A stretch of DNA of 64,000 nt from Ostrinia nubilalis. Its lineage: Eukaryota; Arthropoda; Insecta; Lepidoptera; Crambidae. The translations under genes and the position numbers were made by a program. The stretch lies in contig NC_087119.1 in NCBI RefSeq assembly GCF_963855985.1, positions 8,038,001 through 8,102,000 of the forward strand, given 5' to 3'. The notes under the pieces are model-generated. The model saw only the letters and a list, made by a program, of their open reading frames with translations. It did no database searches and was not told the DNA's origin. Numbering within the stretch: position 1 is the first letter of the stretch; every line of letters begins with the position of its first letter. Positions 35,499-47,400 of the stretch are shown piece after piece.

Positions 35499-38400
35499 TT
35501 ATTGATATGGTGGGAAAAAATGGGGTGGATGGAAACCCATCATGTACTGGTTGTAATGTCCATTGGGCGGCGGGGGCGGCGTGGCATGCCTAGGGTTCGC
35601 CGCGACTAGCGGCCCGTGGGGTCCGGGCGGACCCACTGGGCCATGGGGCCCAAGCGGGCCGGGGGGGACCATGGGACCCGGAGGGCCATTGGTTTGCAGC
35701 TGCGAGGAGGGGCCGGGCTGCGGCGCGCCGAACATTGGCGGCGGGGCCGCGCCTGCAACCGATAGAACTGTACAGTCTCAGTAAACAAGTCAGAATATTA
35801 CAGCACAGCACAATGGAACGGTTCTGGATTCCTTATGGTAGAAAACTGTTCATATGTAGTCGAACCATGTAAAAAAACAGAAAGACATAATAACGAATAC
35901 TAAAACTAGAATATGGTTAAATCAGCTATATTATAAATATTACTAATTTTAGGTACTTATTTTAAGATTTAATAAAAATAACACTTTTAAATAACTCTTT
36001 AATATTATTATACAGGGTGTCCCGTAATGTAACGTCAAGCCGGAACTGGGTGTTGAGGCAAGTTATGCTGGTTATCAGAAAAATATAAAAAAAAATATAT
36101 GTGGCATATTTTCAAAATAATAGGCATTTAAAAAAAATAAAAAAATTCTACTCCCGGTGACGGTCTTTTTACTCGTGTTGCCACAAATCTTCACTTTTTC
36201 CAAATTTTTTTTTTGTTTTGTAACCCTGAATAATGCTTCTCTAAATTGTTATCAAAATTACAAAACCAGCTGATCCAACTTGGATGAAAAAAAAACATTA
36301 CTCCCAAAAAAAATTTCAAAATAAAAATTTTGCCTAGTTTAAACTGACTGTACTGAAAAAAAAATGTACTACGCGAGTGTGGCAAGTGACGTCATAATTT
36401 GGCGTATTTAGTAAGGATTCCAAAATGGTATAACACTTGGTTACATTATGGTGATGCAAATAAATATCTATCTATCTATCTAAATTTTTGCTGTAATTGT
36501 CGACAATTTTTGTTTTTTTGGAAATAGTCCCGTTTTTTACTTTATCTACCTTGGTTAAAAAATATTATTCTAATGTGCCCAAAATTCAAGTTTCTGTGAC
36601 TGACTACCGTACAGTCAGAAACTTTTGTCACCATGATAGTAATTAGTAGTTGACATACTGTGACAAAAGTCACCCGTGCGCGCGCGCCTTTACTACCTGC
36701 TCTGCCTGCACTTGTACTTGGTTACAGGGATAATAAGGATATGAAGTTTCGGTTATGGATACGGTTACGGATATTAGAATAATATTATACCGGTTTCGGT
36801 TACGGTCAAGGATATGAAATCATTTCAGATTATCCGAAAGTTTCGGATAATTTCGGTTACGGAATTATTAGAATTTCAAAAATGTAGGTATAATTCAAAT
36901 AGCAAGATGCTGCGTGACCCACATAGCTACTTTATGTACCAACTAAGACGACACCTATGTATGATAAAGGTAAAACAGGCTGGCATATTAGATGGTGCCA
37001 GGGAATGCCAGACAAGTTGGTAACAAATATTAAGATATAAGGTACAATTCCAAGACGTGCCGCAGACCGCAAACTGCAAAACTCTATGAAATCGGCAGCG
37101 CGGCATTGCAGCTGCGGCGTGTATACTGCAGATTTCATAGAGTTTTGCAGTTTGGAATTGTACCCTTAAGACTCCGCCTTTATCCGAAACTATCCGTAAC
37201 TTTTGAATCAGTTTCGGTTACGGTTATGGATATTTTTTTATTTCGGATATCCGATAGTTTCGGTTACGGTTACGGATATCCATAACATCCCTGCTTGGTA
37301 AGATGGCCCTCTCCGTCCCGCTCATACCTATTAAAATGGCTTCTCCACCTCACTTAAGCCAGAAACTTGAATTTTGGGCACATTAGAATAATATTTTTTA
37401 ACCAAGGTAGATAAAGTAAAAAACGGGACTATTTCCAAAAAAAACAAAAATTGTCGACAATTACAGCAAAAATTTACCAAGTGTTATACCATTTTGGAAT
37501 CCTTACTAAATACGCCAAATTATGACGTCACTTGCCACACTCGCGTAGTACATTTTTTTTTCAGTACAGTCAGTTTAAACTAGGCAAAATTTTTATTTTG
37601 AAAATTTTTTTGCGAATAATGTATTTTTTTCATCCAAGTTGGAGCAGCTGGTTTTGTAATTTTGATAACAATTTAGAGAAGCATTATTCAGGGTTACATA
37701 ACAAAAAAAAATTTGGAAAAAGTGAAGATTTGTGGCAACACGAGTAAAAAGACCGTCACCGGGAGTAGATTTTTTTTATTTTTTTTAAATGCCTATTATT
37801 TTGAAAATATGCCACATAGATTTTTTTTTTATTTTTCTGATAACCAGCATAACTTGCCTCAACACCCAGTTCCGGCTTGACGTTACATTACGGGACACCC
37901 TGTATAATATGAGCGTGCTAAGTTGGTTAATTAAAGCGTTATTGCATCTCGGTTTATCTCTAAACAATAATGGAGCCGAGAGTATTAATACATTATAACT
38001 TTCAAATTAATGAGGTATAGCCTGACCATGGAAGCCTGACCAGGAACATAAAAACCCTGGCATAGAGGCGCGTCAATTGCATTTGATAGTGCAACACTGA
38101 GTACAGTCGTACCTGTGTTAAATTAATAGGCTAACTTTATGTATCAGGATTCAGGATTACGGGCTAATTCGATATTTTCATGAATTAACGAAAAAATATT
38201 ATTATAGGTAACCTGGTTTAAATAAATTAAATGAAAACATCAATCGAGCTAGTAGGATTTATTTTATTATTTATGGGGGTTTTTTGCCAACAACCCACCA
38301 TATATTTTACTCGGAATCCTATTCCGATTCTTAATCGTTAAGATTATTGTTAGGCAGTTCGAGTCAGGAAATAAAGGTAGGAAGAACACGGTAGAAGGAA

Positions 38401-41400
38401 GAATATTATTAGCGGATCGGAAATTATATTTAACAACAGGAATAGCAAGGGATTGATTAGGATACAATAGCAATAAAATTATTTAAATGTTGAGAGCAAA
38501 GCGATCGCGGAAGAAGTGTCACGACGACATATTTCAAATCTCTTCAACGGCGATGAGTGAGCGGAGATCGGTAACCGGCGATGAAGCGAGACGACAGATA
38601 CGTCTTCACGGGTGTGCGAGTGACGCAGATGTATTGTGACGCCCGCAGCACGCATGCGCCAACGATTCGTTCACGTTCCGTCAAGTCGGGGTTGGCCCAA
38701 TCTCATAGGCGGAAGCGGATCGCTCCAAAATCTAAGGCGGTGGTCCAAGTTAGGAATGTGGCGGATGGCCGCCACATATTCATCAATAATCAAATTCAGA
38801 ACTTGAATATTCAACTGCAATGTCTGCTCATGAACGCTTCAAACTCGGTACTTCTTTCCCAATTCCATAAAATTCAACACTTAAAAAGTGACAAAAAACT
38901 TTAAAATAGGTAGTTGAAACAAACCACAGCTAATTTTCATAGTGGACTGTACTATACGATAAACATGTCAGTCAATTTGACACCCTTGTCGGAAAAATTA
39001 TTCAATGAAAATATTGTCCGAACCCTTAGTATTTCTCTTCGACAAATACTTTAACACATTGTGAACCACTTTTCTTTCACGACCATAAAAAGATTTTAGC
39101 AATGAATTCACAAAATCAATTGCGCACATTTAAAATAAAGTTTGTTTACACTTTGACAGCAATAGACTGACATGCAAGGTGACATGTCAATGAAGTTTTC
39201 AGTTACTGTTGCCATTAAAAGAAATTAGTACCATTAGTTTTCCGCAACATGGCGAGGGTTTTTATGTTCCTGGTCAGGCTATAAAGATAATTTCAACGAG
39301 GTTGAGTTGGCATGCAATAATTATACCTACTCAACACAAAGACTCGTGGCAGGTGGGGCCAGTAATTTTCGAAACAGAGATGCACACTCGCCAATATTTT
39401 ATTAATTATTACGTATTATAAACAATGCTATGCCTGCCTCTGTGGCACGTCATATTTTATGCACTGTTTTATTGATAAATAAATATAAATATCCATGGAC
39501 ATTTTACACTACTTCTACTACGCTTCTAGTGCCAAACAAAGCTTGTACTATGGGTACTGGACAACGGATATAAACATATTTAAATACTTTTTATTGTAAA
39601 TACATACATAAACATAGTAACACCCAGACCCATCACAGAAATTAAAATTTCAATTTCTGCCCGGTCAGGAATCGAACCCGGGACCTCTCGGTATAGTAGA
39701 CCGTTCCGAACCACTACACCAAACAGCCGACACTACCTGCCACGAGTCTTTGCGCCGAGTATAGTCCATGATGAAACTTTCTGGTGATTAAGTATGGGCA
39801 TGGCTGAGTAAGGCACACTGTCCACTGTCCGTCATTTGACGAATGCACTCCGCATGACGAACGCATGTCTAAAGGTAGGACCCTACGCGACGTGCCACTT
39901 TGTGGACAGTTTTGTTTTTACGCAAGATGCAAGCAATAGCGTGCGCATGACGTGCATTTTATGTGGACAGTAGGCCTTAGTGAACATGGTTCACAAGTTG
40001 GATAACTGTCGAGCGCCTAAAAAGAGGTAGAAGTACTCACCAGAAGGCGGCGGCCCGTACGCCGGAGGGAAGGGGTGTCGCATCCCCGGCGGCGGCCCGG
40101 CGTGCTGGTAGGGCGGCGGGAAGGCGGGGGGCGTGACGCCGGCGGACGCGGGCCCGGCCAGCGTGGGCGCCCCCGCCGTCGACGGCCCCGGCGTGGGCCC
40201 AACAGCCGCCGGCCCGGCAGCGGTCGTTGGAGGTGGAAACGGGCGCGGAGAGCCATTGGAGGTGCTCGGAAACGCTGGCCTAGACAACGTTACATTGGTT
40301 ATATTTAACGTACGCGCATATTTTACGCGATCATAGGCGAATGACAGGTCGCGCGACCTGTCATTGGTTGCGCGTCCTGTCATTGGCCTATGATCGCGCC
40401 GGCGATGGCGATCTCCACGCGTTGGTTTAGTAGAGATAGAAAACGTCGTAGATCTCCACTGAAATACAATTTTCCTAAAAAGGACGAGTTTTCTTAAAGG
40501 AATCTATTGTGATATCTTCATCGATTCGGACGTAGGTAGTCGATAGCTCAGTGGTCAGTTAGTACGACGTGACGTGTTTTATTTTCAAACTCTTGTGATC
40601 GGAGTTCTGTGCGAATGCCGCGAGCGTAAAACGCGTCGTGAAATGTGTTTTAATTTTTTACGTTCACGTTTACACATCCTTCAGAACCGGCCCGCAACAG
40701 AAGCGGACACGGACGAAAACCGCTTCGTGCGTTCTTACATTGTTATTTGTTGTCTTAAGTCTAGTTTTGAACTTCGTTTTATAATAAAAGACTTGAATTA
40801 CAAATGAATAAAACCAACGCACCTGCTGTTATTCGCAGCTACGTGCTCAGGACGGGATGCAGTCTGTCCGTTAACGTAACGCCTCGGCGTTAATGCGTTG
40901 TCGTTTGCCGCATTCATTCGCAGCAAGCTTTCGATGGTACATGAGTCTAAGGGCGAATTTCTTTCTGTCGATGGAGTATTAGCTGAAAATTGCAGTTTAA
41001 AATAAATAATATTCTTTGAGAATTATAAATAACTTGAAAAAATCGAACTGCCTAAGGCGGGAATGAAGAATGTTCACTAATTTTGTTTTTTAGCTTTCTG
41101 TATTCTCTGTTAAAAATAAAAAATACACGTGAAAGAATTATTTCGATACGTCAATTAGTTTCCAAGATATTGAATTTTAAAAGTGCGGGCGGCGGCCATC
41201 CCTCCATTTTATGCGCGTGACGTCATATTACAGTGACTGGCTCATATTTGTATGGGTGGAATCTTGCAAGCTGAATTAAGACCCACTTCCAGGCAACCGA
41301 TTAAGCTGAAATTTCGCAAACACATGTGATTTGGATGACCATGCAATATTATGATGACATGGAGCTGATCTGATGATGGAGCTGGAAGGTGGCCATAGGA

Positions 41401-44400
41401 ACTCTATAATAAAACGACTTAAATCCATCGAGTTTGGGCTCGTTCGTTTTGTATTGATGAGTACTTTAATTCTATATAGTAATCAGGGTCTAATGATGGA
41501 GCTGGAAGGTAATTCGCAATAAAACGACACAATCGCATCAAGTTTGGGTTTGGTTTAATTTTAATTTCTGTGATGGGTCTGGGTGTTAATATGTATAATA
41601 AGTTTGTATTTACAAAAAAAATATATTTAAGTATGTTTATATCCGTTTTCTAGTGAGCGGACACTGTGAATGTACGTCACGCGGGGTCACGTGACCGTCG
41701 GCGGGACTCAATATTTAAGCGAACTTTGAATGCCTATAAAATCATAACTACTGGGTATTTTTGAATGAAATAAAAACTAATGTATTTGTAAATGTAAAAG
41801 CTTAACTGTAACATAGGTTTCAAGTGATTTTGCATACCTAGTAACATTCTCAATTGAACCCACGATTCACGGGTTCAATTCCCGCCTTAGGCAGTTCGAT
41901 TTTTTTCAAGTTATTTATAATTTTCAAATTAGTTTGAGATGCGACTCTTAATGCTAAAAATTAAATAACTAAATATTCTTTGAGATTTGAAATTAAATCG
42001 GTATTTTACGAACTGAGTACTTACCATTGAGTAAATAACTCAATACAATGTCCTTTATTGATGATGCTTGTAACTGTAATAAAAACAAAATAATAGTTAG
42101 TATAAATTTACTTATTTAAAAAAATTAAAACTTATTTTTTGTAACAATTTCTAGTTTTAATTTTATAAATTAGCAATCTGTGAGAAAATGAGAATCGAGC
42201 AAGATTTTTTATAAGGTTCATGAATAGTAAAGCGATTGCGCATTTAATTCTAAAGCCTGACCAGGAACATAAAAACCCTGGCATAGAGGCGCGTCAATTG
42301 CATTTGATAGTGCAACACTGAGTACAGTCGTACCTGTGTTAAATTAATAGGCTAACTTTATGTATCAGGATTCAGGATTACGGGCTAATTTGATATTTTC
42401 ATGAATTAACGAAAAAATATTATTATAGGTAACCTGATTTAAATAAATTAAATGAAAACAATCAATCGAGCTAGTAGGATTTATTTTATTATTCATCAAT
42501 AATCAAATTCAGAAATTGAATATTCAACTGCAACGTCTGCTCATGAACGCTTCAAACTCGGTACTTCTTTCCCAATTCCATAAAATTCAACACTTAGAAA
42601 GTGACAAAAAACTTTAAAATAGGTAGACCACAGCTAATTTTCATAGTGGACTGTACTATACGATAAACATGTCAGTCAATTTGACACCCTTGTCGGAAAA
42701 ATTATTCAATGAAAATATTGTCTTACCCTAAGTAATGGTACTAATTTCTTTTAATGGCAACAGTAACTGAAAACTTCATTGACATGTCACCTTGCATGTC
42801 AGTCTATTGCTGTCAAAGTGTAAACAAACTTTATTTTTAATGTACGCAACTGATTTTGTGAATTAAATTGCTAAAATCTTTTTATAGTCGTGAAAGAAAA
42901 GTGGTTAACAATGTGTTAAAGTATTTGTCGAAGAGAAATACTAAGGGTTCGGACAATATTTTCATTGACATGGACCTATAAAAAAAGTCGGACGGATTCT
43001 CATCAATAAAATACTGTGACATTAGGATACACCAGCCTGCCTGTACGTACAGGCCGGCACGCACACATTCACACCCTGATACACCACTTCGAGTGCAAAC
43101 TTCACACAGTTGACACATTTAAGCAGCGAAAAAACAACACGAATACGACATGTCTTGTGTGATGAAATTGTGTAAAAACCGTTCTGTTCGAACAAACAAA
43201 AATTAAGGAATCACATTTCACAGGCAAAATAATAATCCAATCACTTATTTCCCGACATTAAAATATTGAAATTAATTGAAATCAAACGTCATTCACTCGA
43301 AAAAATAATACGTCAAAGACCAGTGTTCTCAGTTATTTACGTGGGAAAATTACCCGAAATATGGGAAATTAATAATATTTTTAGGACTTTTTAGTTATTT
43401 ATTACGCATACTATGGAAATAAAATAATTTATCATAATAATTGTGTTTTAATGGGATATATTTTCATAGGCAAATTTGATCCTTCCCAAAAATGTGGAAC
43501 TGGTAAATTCAAATTTTCTTACATTGATTGCAAGTCAGTGTCAGGTTGTATGTTAAAAAACATCTATCAGAGATAATAATAATATATTGATGATGCATAA
43601 GATTATGATTATAATGTACACAAGATTCGTAATTTGTAACTGCGTGAATCATTTTTGATCAACATTATGTACCTACATACCCTGACACACTGACTTGCTA
43701 ACTATGTAAGAAAATTTGAACATTGAAAATTTCGCGCCTACCTCAACGCATTCACCTTTCATCCTTTTAAAATGGCACGGAATATTTCTGTCTACATTTC
43801 CAAGTAACATCTGCCGATCTATGTTTTTCCTAAAATAAATGGGTAAAATGTTTTGGCTAACATGGCATCCCTAAATTCACTCACACAATAGACAAACGCC
43901 AAAATTTTGCGTCACAGTTTTGTTGTAGCGCGAGTTCCGTCCGCCTTTTTTTATAGGTCCATGTTCATTGAATAATGTTTCCGACAAAGGTTGTCAAATT
44001 GACTGACATGTTTATCGTATAGTACAGTCCACTATGAAAATTAGCTGTGGTTTGTTTCAACTACCTATTCTAAAAAATTTTGTCACTTTCTAAGTGTTGA
44101 ATTTTATGGAATTGGGAAAGAAGTACCGAGTTTGAAGCGTTCATGAGCAGACATTGCGGTTGAATATTCAAGTTCTGAATTTGATTATTGATGAATAATA
44201 AAATAAATCCTACTAGCTCGATTGATGGTTTCATTTAATTTATTTAAACCAGGTTACCTATAATAATATTTTTTCTTTAATTTATGAAAATATCAAATTA
44301 ACCCGTAATCCTGAATCCTGATACATAAAGTTAGCCTATTAATTTAACACAAGTACGACTGTACTCAGTGTTGCACTATCAAATGCAATTGCCGCGCCTC

Positions 44401-47400
44401 TATGCCAGGGTTTTTATGTTCCTGTGGGTCTAGACAAAGTGCCATTATAATCGCAAACCAGTCGAAAAGTGGTCGAAAAGCCCCTTTTTTGTATGGAATT
44501 TGACGGATTCGATTTTCGATTCGATCAAAAAGTGCGTTTTGTCTAGGGGGGCTGGTCAGGCTATACATGGGTTCTCGTCAGTCGTCAGTTCGTGACGCGA
44601 CCACGCAAGACCTTAAACTTTTTGCGCATCGTCTTGTTATAAATAACAATGTTAACAAACCAGAAAGTAACCTTGAAATGACAGTTGTATGAGGAATATT
44701 TTTTAAAGAATTACTTGATGTGAAAATGAACAAATAAGAATATTTTTTATTTTTTTTTACATAATTAATCTGCTATATTTTTTACTAACGGGTGCTAAGT
44801 TTATAAACCTTCCTAACTCTATCTATTAAAAAACCGCATTAAAATCCGTTGCGTAGATTTAAATATTTTTAAGCGTACCTAGGGACAGACAGACAGGAAA
44901 ACGACTTTGTTTTATACTGTGTAGTGATAAATAAATAAATAAGTACTAATAAATAGGTGGTGTTCGTTACCAACAGCTTATAGAGACAACAACAGTTTCG
45001 TGATTAATTTGTGCAAAATAACAAAATTAGCATAAAAATAATATACTTACTGAATCTAGCGAATTGCTTGCACCAAAACCATCAAAGTTATCCTCAAACA
45101 ATCTATGTATCATCAGCGACATAGGAACCTTAAAATAAAAACAGAATAAAATTATTTGAGAAGTAGGTAGCCTAATTCAAGGTATAAAAAAAATAATGAA
45201 ACGACATCGACATTCAATCAGTGGGGCTACTCCTAACTGTCAGTTTAGATCAATTATTTTCATTCACAGAGAAGCAGGGAAGAGTGACAAAAACCTGACT
45301 AAAGCTAGATGTTCACTGATTAAACTGATATGATCCAAAAAACTGCTCGCTCCTCGCCGTATCTAGTAGACGGCGAAGAGAAAGGCGATACGGGTAAGAT
45401 CTCTTTAAGTGTAGTACGACCTCTTAACTCCCGTCCCGCTACCCCTCTAGTATTGTTCAACTGCTAATGACCCCCTAGTCTAACTAGTAATATGAGTAAT
45501 ATCTACTCCAAGAAATTCAAACTTTTCTGAAAATGTTAGCTAGACTACACTCTACAGGCAAGAATAAAATGACACATCGCTTTTGCTACAGAATTTTTTC
45601 TTTGTCGAGACAAGATCAGTTAATAAAAAACGGAAACAATCGTTTACTGAATAGAATAGTATGTTATTGTTCCCGATCCCATAGTAGAACACAGTACCAC
45701 AGCAAGCAACTGATTTCACCTGGAAAACTCACATTATGATAATAAAATGCATATTTGAAATAATAATGTTTCCTTTTAGTGGTTATTTTCCTAATGAACT
45801 GCGACAAGGAGTACTTGACTCCCTCTACTACAATTAATCGTTCACCTACAACTGGGAAGACCTCAAGTCCTTTGACGTAGGTGGTACTTATTCATGAGCA
45901 TTGAAATACGAAATCGGTGTTAAAAAGAGTAACCCCACTGATTTACGCCGCAAAACCATTGCACATGTCTGTTTTTTTTAAATTATTTGGAGTAAATACG
46001 AGGGGCGGCTGAAAAGTTTTGAGCCTAAGTATCTTCAAGTGCTATTATTGACTCGCGCTAAATTTAATTAATTTGCCAATAACCTCCTTAGTATATGTAC
46101 AAAGTTTCATTTCATTAGCGTCGTCACGCTTTTAGTAATTAATCCGTAAACATCATCATGTCTCAGTCATCCGCGCAATGTACGAAATCGAAGTACACAG
46201 TTGTCATAAAATTCCTCATTAAGAGGAACAAAACGCTGACGGTAACATTTGAAGAGATGTCTACAGTTTATGGGGAGTCTGGGCCTTCATTTGCCATCAT
46301 GAAAGATTGGATCCGATAGTTCAAGCATGGCAGGGAGTCTCTAAAAGATGACCGCAAGTCAGGGCGGCCAGATTTCGCCATTAACGAATAAAATAATGAA
46401 AACTTAAAGAATCTTGCTGTAGAGATCAGCGAATTAAGTTGTGACAGATAGCTGAAGCCATAGGCATTAGCAAAGAACGTATTGGCGATATTTTTCATAC
46501 TCATTTGCACATGAAATAGGGGTGCGCGCGATGGGTGCCAAAAATGCTCACGCCGCTCGACAACCAGAGTCGAGTCACAACTTCGCAGGAGTTTTAGGAC
46601 ATCTTTGGCCATAATCCTAACAAATTTTTTTCTCACATTATCACTATTGATAAATAATAGATCCGGCAGTATGATCTAGAGCCAAAATAAGAGTCAATGC
46701 AATGGATTCAAAAGGGAAAACGCCGCCGCGGAAATTCAAAGTGGAGCGATCGACACCCAAGCTCATAGCCACTATTTTTGCGATTGTGGATGAATTGTAT
46801 GCATTGACTACCTCCTTAAAAAAAACTACAATAAACGGGGATTATTATGCTGTACTGTTGATAGGAGTGCGTCAAGTGGTTGTTGAAATATTAAGAGGCA
46901 AACTGGCGAAAGGAAATCTGTTACTGCAAGACAACTAACCTGCGCACACCGCGCATGTTGCATGGCTTGCCCCGGGTAAAACTGGATGTCAAGAAATTAA
47001 TCACCCACCACACAGTTTACCTAGTCCGATTTCCTAGCTATTTTGTCTAATTCTCAAATTGGAAAAAAGACCTCCAGGAACGAAGATTTTTGAGTGACAA
47101 AGAAATTAAGGCGGCATTAAAGGCTCATTTCGAAGGCAATGATTGCGAATTTTTTTTTAGTGGGTTAAAAGCTCTTTTACACAAATGTAAGAAGTTTGTT
47201 GTAGTAGAGGGAGATTAAATAGAAAAATATATTTTTTACACTTTTCTATCGGTATTTTTAATACACTAGGCTCAAAACTTTTCAGCAGCCCCTCGTATCT
47301 ATGCCGAGCTTTTGTTTTTATTACATTTTAAAATAGGTAATAATGATACTTACAGACAAAAGCGGCGAATTCTGCACTCCCTGCAAATGATATAAAAATA

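Larger units (their letters stand above)
42253..44562 (-). mobile_element. Fold-back element, family B copy 2, with two nested insertions
   Basis: Arms about 42253-42720 and 43972-44562 are inverted (agcctgaccaggaacataaa at the left end). The order is A-B-C'-B'-A'. Nested within are a P-like element (42969-43963) and a 127-bp element (44425-44551). It lies in intron 7 of the ZC3H10-like gene and makes up most of it. Confidence 0.85.

Noticed and set aside
35563..35784. Collagen-like Gly/Pro frame on the + strand
   Set aside because: It is the mirror of the Pro-rich exon 11 on the - strand, whose splice phase is confirmed.
39660..39735. tRNA gene on the - strand
   Set aside because: A and B boxes are present but no full cloverleaf fits, and a SINE body follows; it is a SINE head.
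40075..40336. Gly/Arg-rich and Pro/Ala-rich frames on the + strand
   Set aside because: Shadows of exon 10 of the ZC3H10-like gene caused by its high GC content.
46268..46636. 122-codon frame on the - strand
   Set aside because: Antisense to the decayed mariner transposase.
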